A stretch of 64,000 bases of DNA from Actinoplanes italicus (GTDB lineage: Bacteria; Actinomycetota; Actinomycetes; Mycobacteriales; Micromonosporaceae): assembly GCF_003001815.1 (NCBI RefSeq), contig NZ_PVMZ01000032.1, forward strand, positions 1-64,000, given 5' to 3'. This document shows positions 48,593 through 57,664 of the stretch, piece after piece. The notes under the pieces are model-generated. The model was not told the DNA's origin, made no database searches, and saw only the letters and a list, made by a program, of their open reading frames with translations. How positions within the stretch are numbered: the first letter of the stretch is position 1; every line of letters begins with the position of its first letter. Both the position numbers and the translations under genes were made by a program.

Positions 48593-49782
48593 GCCCGCTG
48601 TCCCGGCTGCGCCTGGCCGACCTGCTGCCGGTGGCGACGATCGGGCTACGTACCCGGCCGGGCCGCGCCGCGCTGTCGGTGCTCGGCGTGGCCATCGGCA
48701 TCGCCGCCCTGGTCGCGGTCCTCGGGGCGGTCCGGTCCAGTCAGGCGCAGGTGCTGGCCCAGCTCGACCGGCTCGGCACCAACCTGCTCACCGTCACCAG
48801 CGGCCAGCCCCGCGGCGGTGCCGAGGAGCAGCTGCCCGACTCCGCGGCCGCGTCGATCCGGCGTACCGACGGAGTCCTGTCCGCCTCCGCGACCGCACTG
48901 CTCGACGACGTCCACGTGTTCCGCAACGATCAGATGCCGGACAACCGGCGTGGTGGCCTGGACGTCCGGGCCGCCGACACCGCCCTGCCGTCCACCCTGG
49001 ACGCGTCGCTGCTGCGGGGCCGGTTCCTGGACGGGGCCACCGCGCGGTACCCCGTCGTGGTCCTCGGTTTCCAGGCCGCGACCGTGCTCGGCATCTCCGA
49101 GGTGACCGGTCAGGACCGGGTCTGGCTCGGCGATCGCTGGTTCGTGGTGGGCGGCGTCCTCGAACAGGTCGAGCTGGCACCGGAGATCGACCGGGCCGCG
49201 CTGATCGGGTTCGGGGTGGCCGCGACCGAGTTCGGCTACGACGGGCACCCGAGCCGGGTGTACGTACGGGCCGGCACCGACCTGGTCGGGCAGGTCCGGG
49301 TGATGCTGCCCCGCGCGGCGAACCCGGAGAGCCCCGGCCGGGTCGCGGTCAGCCAGCCGTCCGAGGTGCTCACCGCCCGGCTGGCCGTCACCGAGACAAC
49401 CACGTCGCTGTTCCTCGGTCTCGGCGCCGTGGCCCTGCTGGTCGGCGGGATCGGCATCGCCAACGTCATGGTGATCTCGGTGCTGGAGCGGCGTGGTGAG
49501 GTGGGCCTGCGGCGGGCCCTGGGCGCGGCTCGCCGGCACGTGGCGGCCCAGTTCGTCATCGAGTCGATGCTGCTCGGCACGGTCGGCGGGGGAGTGGGCG
49601 TGCTGCTCGGAGCCGCGGTGACCGTGATCCTGGCGAACCATCAGGGCTGGCAGCCGATCGTCCCGCCGGAGGCGGCCGCGGGCGGGCTGGCGGCTGCCGT
49701 CCTGGTCGGCACGCTCGCCGGTCTCTACCCCGCGTTGCGGGCGGCCCGGATGGCCCCGACCGAGGCCCTCCGGACGGCCTGA
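48589..49782 (+). CDS. ABC transporter permease, MacB/FtsX type
   Basis: This 397-residue permease has one N-terminal helix (residues 25-48, VLGVAIGIAALVAVLGAV), a large extracytoplasmic MacB_PCD domain and three C-terminal helices of the FtsX domain (LFLGLGAVALLVGGIGIANVMVISVLERRGEVGLRRALGA and onward). The stop TGA 49780-49782 is followed directly by the stop of the convergent ssuC-like gene, with no spacer and no visible terminator. Control by the neighbouring two-component system is likely from position. Confidence 0.92.
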   Translation: MSPLSRLRLADLLPVATIGLRTRPGRAALSVLGVAIGIAALVAVLGAVRSSQAQVLAQLDRLGTNLLTVTSGQPRGGAEEQLPDSAAASIRRTDGVLSASATALLDDVHVFRNDQMPDNRRGGLDVRAADTALPSTLDASLLRGRFLDGATARYPVVVLGFQAATVLGISEVTGQDRVWLGDRWFVVGGVLEQVELAPEIDRAALIGFGVAATEFGYDGHPSRVYVRAGTDLVGQVRVMLPRAANPESPGRVAVSQPSEVLTARLAVTETTTSLFLGLGAVALLVGGIGIANVMVISVLERRGEVGLRRALGAARRHVAAQFVIESMLLGTVGGGVGVLLGAAVTVILANHQGWQPIVPPEAAAGGLAAAVLVGTLAGLYPALRAARMAPTEALRTA

Positions 49783-50535
49783 TCACACCGTTACGGCCCG
49801 CTTCGAGACGACGCCGAGCAGGGTGTCGCTGAGTTTGCCGAGCACCGCCAGCAGGATGATGGCCAGCAGCATCACATCGGTACGCCCGGTGTTCTGGCTG
49901 TCGATGAGCAGGAAGCCCAGCCCCATCGACGAGGCGATCAGCTCCGCCGCCACGAGGAACAGCCAGCCCTGTGCCAGCCCGAGCCGCAGCCCCGACAGGA
50001 TCGCCGGGGTCGCGGCCGGGAACAGCACGGTCGCGAGCAGTGGCAGTCCCCTGCGCCCGTACGCCCGGCCGACCTCGATCAGGTGCGGGTCGATGTGCGC
50101 GAGCGCCGCCGACACGGTGGTGTAGACCGGGAAGAACGCGCCGATCGCGACCAGCACGATCTTCGGGGTCTCGCCGATGCCGAGCCAGAGCAGCAGCAGC
50201 GGAACCCAGGCCAGCGACGGGACCGCCCGGATCGCCTGCACGGTCGGCGAGATCACGGCACTCGCCGCACGGGACAGACCGACCAGCCCGCCGAGGGTGA
50301 GACCGAGCGCCGACCCGGCCGCGAATCCGATGAGGACCCGCTGGGTGCTGATCGCCAGGTGGTGCCAGAGCTCGCCGCGCCGGACGAGCTCGCCGAGCGC
50401 GGACAGCACCTCGCCCGGTGGCGGGAGCTGCGCGGCCGAGTAGATCCCCGCCGACGCCGCCAGCTGCCAGACGACCAGGATCGCCGCCGGGAGCAGGGCC
50501 CCGGCGGCGATCCGGCCGATGTGCGGAACCGTCAC
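49783..50535 (-). CDS. ABC transporter permease, SsuC/TauC type
   Basis: This 250-residue permease has six helices. The conserved EAA-like loop near residue 160 reads EVGRAYGRRGLPLLATVLFPAATPAILSGLRLG. AQGWLFLVAAELIASSMGLGFLL is typical of sulfonate, taurine and nitrate importers. GTG 50535 overlaps the receptor stop (GTGA). Together with the neighbouring receptor and ATPase it forms a complete importer, most likely for alkanesulfonates. No monooxygenase (SsuD/TauD) is adjacent. Confidence 0.9.
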   Translation of the reverse strand: MTVPHIGRIAAGALLPAAILVVWQLAASAGIYSAAQLPPPGEVLSALGELVRRGELWHHLAISTQRVLIGFAAGSALGLTLGGLVGLSRAASAVISPTVQAIRAVPSLAWVPLLLLWLGIGETPKIVLVAIGAFFPVYTTVSAALAHIDPHLIEVGRAYGRRGLPLLATVLFPAATPAILSGLRLGLAQGWLFLVAAELIASSMGLGFLLIDSQNTGRTDVMLLAIILLAVLGKLSDTLLGVVSKRAVTV

Positions 50536-51536
50536 GAAACGGTCCGCGCGGTGGCGTACTTCGGTTCGAAGAGGGTGTCGATCGCGGTGCGCGCGTCCGC
50601 CTCGCTCTTGACGTTGGCGTCGGCGACGAGCACCGGCAGGATCTTCTCGAAGACCGCCTTCTGCGCGGCGCCCGGCACCGGGTCGATGTCGAGCCTGGTG
50701 CGCTCGGTGAGCACGGCCTTCGCCACCGGCTCACTGATCTTGGCCTCCTTGGCGTACAGCGCCACCGCCTGGTCCGGGTTGTCCTTGATCCACTGACGGG
50801 CCTTCTCGTACGCGTTGACGACCGCCTGCGCGAGGTCGGGGTGCTCGGCCAGGAACTTCTCCCGCGCGTTGAGCACGCCGTAGGAGTTGAAGCCGACGTT
50901 GCGGTAGATCAGCTTGGACCCGGCGTCCACCTCGGACGTCGCCATCAGCGGGTCGAGGCCGGCCCACGCGTCCACGTCACCGCGTTCCAGCGCCGTCTTG
51001 CCGTCGGCGTGCTGCAGGTTCGTCACCGTCACGTCGGCCGGCTTGAGGCCCGCCTCATCGAGCGCCTGCAGGAGGAAGAAGTACGGGTCCGTACCCTTGG
51101 TCGCCGCGATCTTCTTGCCCTTGAGCTGCGCCACCGAGCTGACCGTCGAGTCCTTCGGCACCACGATGGCGGCCCACTCGGGCTGGCTGAACACGTCGAT
51201 CGTCTTGATCGGCGAGCCGTTGGCCCGCGCCACCAGCGCCGCGGCCCCGGCGGTCGAGCCGACGTCGATCGCCTCCGCGCGCAGCGCCTCGTTGGCCTTG
51301 TTGCTGCCGGCCGAGAGCTGCCAGCTGACCGTGACGCCCTTGCCGGCCAGCTCGGTCTCCAGCCATTTCTGCTGGCGCAGCACCAGGCTGGCCGGGTTGT
51401 AGTAGGCGTAGTCCAGCCGCAGCGCGACGGTCTTCGCCCCGTCCGTGCTCTCGGCGGGCGCGTCCTCGCCCTGCACGCAACCGGCCAGCAGCGCGGTCGC
51501 GGCTGCCGCCGCGGCAACGGCGCGCAGAATCTTCAT
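50532..51536 (-). CDS. Sulfonate/nitrate-type ABC substrate-binding lipoprotein
   Basis: This 334-residue receptor is taken from ATG 51536. The lipoprotein signal ends at LLAGC (Cys near residue 20). The SsuA/NMT1-like fold follows: LRLDYAYYNPASLVLRQQKW, AIDVGSTAGAAALVARANGS, IVVPKDSTVSSVAQLKGKKI and DVDAWAGLDPLMATSEVDAG. The segments match aliphatic sulfonate receptors better than nitrate or thiamine-precursor ones, but the ligand remains an inference. An AT-rich dyad upstream of the ATPase gene is the probable operon promoter. Confidence 0.88.
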   Translation of the reverse strand: MKILRAVAAAAAATALLAGCVQGEDAPAESTDGAKTVALRLDYAYYNPASLVLRQQKWLETELAGKGVTVSWQLSAGSNKANEALRAEAIDVGSTAGAAALVARANGSPIKTIDVFSQPEWAAIVVPKDSTVSSVAQLKGKKIAATKGTDPYFFLLQALDEAGLKPADVTVTNLQHADGKTALERGDVDAWAGLDPLMATSEVDAGSKLIYRNVGFNSYGVLNAREKFLAEHPDLAQAVVNAYEKARQWIKDNPDQAVALYAKEAKISEPVAKAVLTERTRLDIDPVPGAAQKAVFEKILPVLVADANVKSEADARTAIDTLFEPKYATARTVS

Positions 51537-51577
51537 ATCGGTCCTTCCAGGGGATCTTCTCACGGTGGTGCGGTGGT

Positions 51578-52357
<780 letters not shown>

Positions 52358-52371
52358 GGCGCGGAGCTTAC

Positions 52372-52413
52372 CTAGTATTCCTACCTATTTACTAGATCTA
52401 ATGGGTTACGTAA
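52372..52413. promoter_or_regulatory. AT-rich divergent regulatory region of the sulfonate operon
   Basis: CTAGTA (52372-52377) and TACTAG (52390-52395) form a 24-bp dyad, and TTACGTAA (52406-52413) is a perfect palindrome. The stretch is far richer in A+T than its surroundings and separates the ssuB-like gene from the divergent PARG gene. A sulfur-responsive regulator is plausible. Confidence 0.5.
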
Positions 52414-52454
52414 TGACGTGGCGCCCGCCGCGTCTTTCACCGAAGATCGTCGGC

Positions 52455-53249
52455 ATGAGCGCCAGACTTCGCGCGATCGCGCACGAGACGGTCTCCATCG
52501 TGGAGCGCGGGTGGTACGAGGGACCCGAGGGTGGCGTCGTCGACATCGCGGACGCCGTGACCCGCTCGGTGGCCGGCACCCGGTTGCACCTGCCCGGCGA
52601 CGAGCTGCCCGAGCCCGTTCCCGCGGCCGGGCCGCCGGTGATCGAGGTGACCGGCGAGAGCAGCCTCTACGCGGCCCGGCGTCTCGGCGGCTCGGTGGCG
52701 TGCCTCAACTTCGCGTCGGCCCGCAACCCTGGCGGCGGCTTCCTGACCGGGGCGCAGGCGCAGGAGGAGAGCCTCGCCCGCGCCTCGGCGCTCTACGTGT
52801 CGCTGCGGGAGGCCGCCGACTTCTACGCCTTCCACCGGGCGGAGCGGAGCCTGCTCTACACCGACCGGGTCATCTACTCGCCGGCGGTGCCCGTCTTCCG
52901 CACCGACCGCGGGCGGTTTCTCACGGAGGCGTACAACGTCTCGTTCCTGACCTCGGCCGCCCCGAACCGGGCCATGATCACCCGCAACCAGCCGGATCTG
53001 CTGCCGGAAGTGCGCGGAGCGCTCGCCCGGAGGGCGGCGCGGGTGTTGCGGGTCGCCGCCGCGCACGGCCACCGGGAGCTGGTCCTCGGCGCGTGGGGAT
53101 GCGGAGTCTTCGGCAACGACCCGGGCGAGGTCGCGCGGGTGTTCGCCGAGGCGTTGCACGACGGCCCGTGGTTCGACCGGGTGGTGTTCGCGATCCTGGA
53201 CCGCCGGGAGACCGTCCGTGACGAGTTCCGGGCCGCCTTCGGCATCTGA
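52455..53249 (+). CDS. Bacterial PARG-type macrodomain hydrolase (TIGR02452/DUF2263)
   Basis: This is a 264-residue cytoplasmic protein. The ADP-ribose-binding core reads VACLNFASARNPGGGFLTGA then QAQEESLARAS, giving the PARG signature GGG-x6-8-QEE with the catalytic Glu pair. YTDRVIYSPAVPVFR, NVSFLTSAAPNRAMI and LGAWGCGVFGNDPGEVA are the other family blocks. The expected reaction is hydrolysis of poly(ADP-ribose) or removal of ADP-ribose from targets. ATG 52455 is chosen from the conserved N terminus. The frame upstream is open only as a shadow of the minus-strand operon. It is probably monocistronic. Confidence 0.88.
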   Translation: MSARLRAIAHETVSIVERGWYEGPEGGVVDIADAVTRSVAGTRLHLPGDELPEPVPAAGPPVIEVTGESSLYAARRLGGSVACLNFASARNPGGGFLTGAQAQEESLARASALYVSLREAADFYAFHRAERSLLYTDRVIYSPAVPVFRTDRGRFLTEAYNVSFLTSAAPNRAMITRNQPDLLPEVRGALARRAARVLRVAAAHGHRELVLGAWGCGVFGNDPGEVARVFAEALHDGPWFDRVVFAILDRRETVRDEFRAAFGI

Positions 53250-53275
53250 CGGTAACGTTGCGGCCGGGGTGCCGC

Positions 53276-53923
53276 ATGACGACCGTTGCCGAGGATCCGC
53301 TCGTCCGTCTCGGGCGCTGGGCGCTCGCCAAGATCTGGTTCGGCGTGGTGCTCTCCGGTGCCTGGGCCCTCGGGCGGCATTTTCACTGGCCACAGGCGTT
53401 CCTCACGGCAGCGGCGGTGCTCGGCGCCGTCGGGCTGGCGCTCGCCTCGTCGTTCCTGCCGATCTGGACCCGGCAGCGGCCCAGCGGCATCCCGGTCGCC
53501 GACATCGGCCTGCGGGTGATGGTGTGGGGCGGTCTGACCGTCTCGGCGATCGCCCTGCTGGTGGGCGAGCCCGCGGTCGGGATGGTGGCCGCCGCGCTAC
53601 TTCTCAACACGGCGGCCCGTACCTTCGGTGACCCGTTCGGCCCGCTCCTGCGCCGGATGCGGATCACCCCGCATGCGCGATGGGTCAGTCCTTCTGCGCC
53701 TGCCGCCAGTCGCGGACGGCATCCCGCGTCCGGTCGAAGATCGCCAGCGGCGGACCGGCGATCAGGTTCGCCACCGGATTCTCGCCCGCGGCCGGGTGTG
53801 GCCGGGTCGGCGAGACCGCCTCGGCCGCCCGCACCGCCCCGGCCATCCGGACCAGAGCGTCCGGATCGGTCTTCGTCCGCAGCAGCGGGAACTCCTCCTG
53901 CTCCTCGTGCAGGGCGTGGCTGA
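53276..53923 (+). CDS. Small membrane protein with C-terminal overlap of a convergent gene
   Basis: This 215-residue frame begins at ATG 53276, 26 bp after the PARG stop. Residues 15-110 contain about three hydrophobic helices (IWFGVVLSGAWALGRHF, FLTAAAVLGAVGLALASSFL, VMVWGGLTVSAIALLVGEPA). From about residue 137 it turns into Arg/Pro/Ser low complexity, exactly where it runs antisense through the hemerythrin gene (53685-53923). The true protein may have lost its original stop, so the last 80 residues could be an accidental extension. The family is unknown. Confidence 0.6.
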   Translation: MTTVAEDPLVRLGRWALAKIWFGVVLSGAWALGRHFHWPQAFLTAAAVLGAVGLALASSFLPIWTRQRPSGIPVADIGLRVMVWGGLTVSAIALLVGEPAVGMVAAALLLNTAARTFGDPFGPLLRRMRITPHARWVSPSAPAASRGRHPASGRRSPAADRRSGSPPDSRPRPGVAGSARPPRPPAPPRPSGPERPDRSSSAAAGTPPAPRAGRG

Positions 53924-54251
53924 GCACCGCGGCCTCGAACGCGGCGAACCGCTCGTCGAACCCGGGTGACTCCACCCCCAGGTCGTAGAGTTCGGACAGC
54001 GCCCGCTTGGCGTCGTTCTCCTCCTGGAGGCGCGCCTCCACCACGGCGTCCCCGGCGTCGTTCCGGGCAGCCGGGTGAACCACCTGCTCCTCGGCGCTCT
54101 CGTGCACCGCGAGCAGCCGGGTCAGCTCGTGGAAGGCGTCCCGCCTCTGCTCACCCGTGGACTGGTTGACCCTCGTGAAGAGGGCCTTGATCTGTTGATG
54201 CTGGCTCAGCAGCAGCTCGATGACGTCCTGTTCGCTCTGCACCGTCGTCAT
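53685..54251 (-). CDS. Hemerythrin-like domain protein
   Basis: This 188-residue protein has a four-helix HHE cation-binding domain with conserved metal-ligand residues spread as in the family: SQHQQIKALF (first His), LLAVHESAEEQVVHP (His-x3-Glu and later His), and AAVLSHALHEEQEEFPLL (His/Glu set). It probably binds a di-iron centre and oxygen or senses redox or metal state. The C-terminal 55 residues are a Pro/Ala extension. The start ATG 54251 has AGACGTCAGAC upstream without a strong ribosome site. Its 3' end overlaps the convergent membrane-protein frame by 239 bp. Confidence 0.87.
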   Translation of the reverse strand: MTTVQSEQDVIELLLSQHQQIKALFTRVNQSTGEQRRDAFHELTRLLAVHESAEEQVVHPAARNDAGDAVVEARLQEENDAKRALSELYDLGVESPGFDERFAAFEAAVLSHALHEEQEEFPLLRTKTDPDALVRMAGAVRAAEAVSPTRPHPAAGENPVANLIAGPPLAIFDRTRDAVRDWRQAQKD

Positions 54252-54355
54252 GTCTGACGTCTACCCGCGGGCATGCCGGCCTAACGTCCCGGCGGGGCCT
54301 GCCGACGAGATGGTTACAGGCAACTCTCCAGCACCCGAACCGGGGGGAATCAAGG

Positions 54356-55963
54356 ATGAGTGGAGTGGCCGGTGGTCGGTCCCTGTGGGCGGACCTCAGT
54401 GTCAGCTTCAAGATCATGACGACGGTAGCGGTGGCCGCTGTCGTCGCGTTGCTGGTCGGTGTGCTCGGTCTTCGCGCGCTCGCCTCGGCCAGCGACTCGG
54501 CCCAGGGGATCTACCGCAGCAACGTGGTCGGGGTCTCCGCGCTCGGCGAACTCAAGGCCGGGATCAACCAGACCCGGGTCGACCTGCTCAACCATGTCGT
54601 CTATCGGGACGCCGCCACGAAGGAGAAGTACCGGAAGGCCTTCGCGGACGATCTCGCCGAGGTGGCCGCCGCCCTGGAGGCCTACGAGGCCAGCGGCCCC
54701 GTGGTGAGCACCGAGACGCTCGACGGCGTCAAGGCCGACTGGCAGGGCTACGTCGGGATCGCCGAGCAGGAGCTCTTGCCCCTCTCCGACCGCAACGACC
54801 TGACCCGCTGGGCCTCCATACGCACCGAGAAGATCGGCCCGCTGGTCACCGCTTTACGGGAAGCCCTGGACGGCATCGAGGCAGCCGAGAACAAGGCGGC
54901 CGCGGCCTCCGCCGCCGACGCGCGCTCCGCCTACGAGTCCAGCCGGCTTCAGTCGATCCTGCTGCTCGTCCTCGGCATCGCCCTCGCCGCGGCGATCGGA
55001 CTGATGGTCGCCCGCGGCATCGTCCGCTCCCTGACCCGGGTCACCGTGGTCTGCGAAGGCCTCGCCGACGGCGACCTCACCCAGCAGACCGGGCTCACCA
55101 GCCGCGACGAACCCGGCCGGATGGGCCGCGCCCTCGACGCCGCCGTCGCCCGGCTCCGCGACACCGTCAGCACCATCGGCGGCTCCGCCGTCACCCTCGC
55201 CAGCGCCTCCGAGGAACTCTCCACCGTCAGCGCCCAGCTCCAGGCCGGCGCCGCCGACGTCGCCGACAAGGCCGGCACCGCGAGCCACGCCAGCGAGAAC
55301 GTCAACGTCGGCGTCCAGTCCATCGCGGCCGGCGCCGAAGAGATGAGCGCCTCCATCACCGAGATCGCCTCCAACGCCGCCGACGCCGCCCGCGTCGCCC
55401 AGGAGGGCATGGGCGTCGCCGAACGCACCAACGACCAGGTCGCCCAGCTCGGGGCGGCCAGCGCCGAGATCGGCGACGTGGTCAAACTGATCACCAGCAT
55501 CGCCGAGCAGACCAACCTCCTGGCACTGAACGCCACCATCGAGGCCGCGCGTGCCGGTGAGCTCGGCAAGGGGTTCGCCGTCGTCGCCGGTGAGGTCAAG
55601 GAACTCGCCCAGCAGACCGCCAAGGCCACCGAGGAGATCACTGATCGGATCGGCGCCATCCAGGAGTCCAGCGGCTCCGCGGCCACCGCGATCGGCGAGA
55701 TCACCCAGGTCATCCAGCGGATCGGCGACTACACCACCACGATCGCCTCGGCCGTCGAGGAACAGACCGCGACGACCGGCGAGATGAGCCGCTCGGTGGC
55801 CGACGCCGCCACCAGCAGCGGCGAGGTCGCCCGTACCGTCTCCGGGGTCGCCGAGGTAGCCACCGCGACCGCCGACGGCGCCCGGGCCACCCAGCAGGCC
55901 GCCGTGGACCTCACCCGGCTCGCCGGGGACCTGACCAACCTGGTCGGCGGCTTCCGCCACTGA
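54356..55963 (+). CDS. Methyl-accepting chemotaxis protein
   Basis: This 535-residue chemoreceptor has its first membrane helix at about residues 20-40, a four-helix-bundle extracytoplasmic sensor (about 40-195) and a second helix near 200-220. The HAMP linker (IVRSLTRVTVVCEGLADGDL, DEPGRMGRALDAAV) and the signalling domain follow, with the conserved hairpin tip SIAEQTNLLALNATIEAARA near residue 385. It should signal through CheA/CheW encoded elsewhere. The sensor's ligand is unknown. ATG 54356 follows GGGGGGAATCAAGG. A small gene and a GAF gene follow, possibly one unit. Confidence 0.93.
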   Translation: MSGVAGGRSLWADLSVSFKIMTTVAVAAVVALLVGVLGLRALASASDSAQGIYRSNVVGVSALGELKAGINQTRVDLLNHVVYRDAATKEKYRKAFADDLAEVAAALEAYEASGPVVSTETLDGVKADWQGYVGIAEQELLPLSDRNDLTRWASIRTEKIGPLVTALREALDGIEAAENKAAAASAADARSAYESSRLQSILLLVLGIALAAAIGLMVARGIVRSLTRVTVVCEGLADGDLTQQTGLTSRDEPGRMGRALDAAVARLRDTVSTIGGSAVTLASASEELSTVSAQLQAGAADVADKAGTASHASENVNVGVQSIAAGAEEMSASITEIASNAADAARVAQEGMGVAERTNDQVAQLGAASAEIGDVVKLITSIAEQTNLLALNATIEAARAGELGKGFAVVAGEVKELAQQTAKATEEITDRIGAIQESSGSAATAIGEITQVIQRIGDYTTTIASAVEEQTATTGEMSRSVADAATSSGEVARTVSGVAEVATATADGARATQQAAVDLTRLAGDLTNLVGGFRH

Positions 55964-55993
55964 CCTGACCACGGCTCGGCAGAGAGGACGCCG

Positions 55994-56305
55994 GTGATCA
56001 CGGAGACGCCTTACGGACTGGCACGGCCCACGATGGACGACGCGCGGGCCGCCATCCACCGGGTTCATGCCGGGGACGGCCCGCAGGTCTGGAGCCGGTT
56101 GCTGAAAGCGACCGGGCTCACCGGCGACGAGGGCGACGGGCTTGAACGGATGCTCGCCGCGATGCACGACGCCGATCCCACCTCACGGCTGTGCGCGCTC
56201 GCCCTCCGGATCCGGATCACCTCACACACCCAGCTGGCCGCCGCCGCCCGCGTGATTCCGCCCTCGTCCCCTCTTTCGCCTTCGTCATCCGGGGAGATGC
56301 TGTGA
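55994..56305 (+). CDS. Small hypothetical protein upstream of the GAF gene
   Basis: This 103-residue protein starts at GTG 55994 behind AGAGAGGACG. Residues 10-75 look helical and well composed (MDDARAAIHRVHAGDGPQVW, RLLKATGLTGDEGDGLERML). The last 20 residues are Pro/Ser-rich. The family is unknown. Its stop overlaps the GAF gene start (GTGA) and it lies 30 bp after the chemoreceptor gene, so the three are probably cotranscribed. Confidence 0.65.
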   Translation: MITETPYGLARPTMDDARAAIHRVHAGDGPQVWSRLLKATGLTGDEGDGLERMLAAMHDADPTSRLCALALRIRITSHTQLAAAARVIPPSSPLSPSSSGEML

Positions 56306-56811
56306 GTACCGACCTGTTCGACCGTCTCGGCGTACCGGAACGCATCCGCGAGATCGCCGGATACGACCTCTTCGACCCCGACCTGCGGACCAGTCTCGAC
56401 GCCATCGCCCAGCGCAGCGCCGGACTGCTCGAAGCACCCGTATCACTGGTGTCGATGGTGCTCGACATGTCGCAGTTCATCATCGGCTCGCACGGGGTGG
56501 CCGGGTGGGTCGCCGAGGCCCAGGGCACCCCCGCCGAATGGGCCCTGTGCACGCACACGGTTCTCGCCGGTGAGCCGTACTGCGTGGTCGACGGGAGAAC
56601 CGACCCGCGGCACGCCGACAACCCGTTCCTGCGGATGACCGGCCTGCGCAGTTACCTCGGGGTGCCGCTGATCGGGCGCGGCGGGCACGCGCTCGGCGCG
56701 CACTGTGTCATCGACGCCAGGCCGCGCATCTTCTCCGATGTGGACCTGGCCGTTCTCAACGACGGCGCCGAGAAGTCGATGAAACTGCTCGACGCGTACC
56801 GGCTCAGATAG
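56302..56811 (+). CDS. GAF-domain protein
   Basis: This is a 169-residue single GAF domain: ERIREIAGYDLFDPDLRTSL, VSLVSMVLDMSQFIIGSHGV, ALCTHTVLAGEPYCVVDGRT, FLRMTGLRSYLGVPLIGRGG, HALGAHCVIDARPRIFSDVD. It has the usual sensor-type ligand pocket but no output domain. It may bind a small molecule or redox cofactor for the neighbouring chemoreceptor, which is an inference from coupling through the small gene before it (GTGA overlap). Confidence 0.85.
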   Translation: MSTDLFDRLGVPERIREIAGYDLFDPDLRTSLDAIAQRSAGLLEAPVSLVSMVLDMSQFIIGSHGVAGWVAEAQGTPAEWALCTHTVLAGEPYCVVDGRTDPRHADNPFLRMTGLRSYLGVPLIGRGGHALGAHCVIDARPRIFSDVDLAVLNDGAEKSMKLLDAYRLR

Positions 56812-56820
56812 CCTTCGCCA

Positions 56821-56982
56821 CGGTTCGGGTCGCCTTCTCCGCGGCTCCGGTTCGGGTCGCCTCCTTCGCGGCTCCGGTTCGGGTTGCCTTCTTCGCGGCT
56901 CCGGTTCGGGTCGCCTTCTTCGCGGCTCCGGTTCGGGTTGCCTTCTTCTCGGCCCCGGCTCAGGTCGCCGGGGTGCCGTTCC
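56821..56982. repeat. 27-bp minisatellite between convergent genes
   Basis: Six units start at 56821, 56848, 56875, 56902, 56929 and 56956, each opening CGGTTCGGGT or a close variant followed by (C/T)GCCTTCTTCGCGGCTC. The last unit is degenerate and runs into the final codons of the minus-strand gene. Minus-strand translation gives a 9-residue RSREEG(D/N)PN repeat, so it could be a decayed coding tail or simple slippage product. Confidence 0.85.
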
Positions 56983-57592
56983 ACTTCCAGTTCTCCCGGC
57001 GCGGCAGGCCGGGCAGCTCGATCCGGCCGGCCGCCCACAGCAGCGCCGCCCGGCGGGATTCCACCTCCGCCGTCGCGTCCTCGACGTCGCGGAACAGGCG
57101 GCGCAGCGCCCGGCCGCACAGATCCTCCGGCGGTGCCCACGACCAGCCCAGACCGATGGCCACGTCATACAGGTGGACAACGGTCTCCACCACACCCATG
57201 GCGGCGAAACCCGCAGGATCCGAGATGCCGTACGGGTGGAACGCCCGCCGTTCCGCCGGCGCCACCTCGACGACCGCCGCGAGCAGGCCACCCGACGACT
57301 CGAGCACCTGCACGAGCCCCTCACGGTTCGTGGTGTCCCCGCCGAAGATCGTCAGCGCGGGACCCCCGGGCCGGTTGCGCCGCCAGCCGAACGGCACATA
57401 GGACGACGCCGGCGTGTTCTCGGCGGCGATCTGACCCGCGTATGCGAAGAGGTCGTCGGCGATGTGCTCGATCGTCTCCCAGCAGGTCCAGATCAGGTCA
57501 CCGGCCGGGACGTGCCAGTCCATGTCGGAGGCGGCCCGGAGGGTGCCGGCGGCGAGCGAAACGGCGGTGCGCACATCGGCGGCAGAGGTCAT
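56960..57592 (-). CDS. Maleylpyruvate isomerase N-terminal/DinB-like protein
   Basis: This 210-residue protein of the mycothiol-dependent maleylpyruvate isomerase N-terminal group (MDMPI, DinB superfamily) forms a four-helix bundle: SLAAGTLRAASDMDWHVPAG, WTCWETIEHIADDLFAYAGQ (with the metal-type His), VVETVVHLYDVAIGLGWSWA (second His) and ELPGLPRRENWKWNGTP at the end. Members use mycothiol or act as metal-dependent transferases, but the substrate here is unknown. It is convergent with the GAF gene across the 27-bp minisatellite. Confidence 0.82.
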   Translation of the reverse strand: MTSAADVRTAVSLAAGTLRAASDMDWHVPAGDLIWTCWETIEHIADDLFAYAGQIAAENTPASSYVPFGWRRNRPGGPALTIFGGDTTNREGLVQVLESSGGLLAAVVEVAPAERRAFHPYGISDPAGFAAMGVVETVVHLYDVAIGLGWSWAPPEDLCGRALRRLFRDVEDATAEVESRRAALLWAAGRIELPGLPRRENWKWNGTPAT

Positions 57593-57664
57593 TTCGGGAA
57601 TCTATCCGTACGGGTGAGTGCCGGCCCACGCATTTTTGTCATACCCCCGGCGCATCATCGGGAT

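Noticed and set aside
56652..57140. Minus-strand frame with RSREEGDPN nonapeptide repeats
   Set aside because: It overlaps the real GAF and DinB-like genes and owes its repeats to the 27-bp minisatellite. No independent start or domain is seen.
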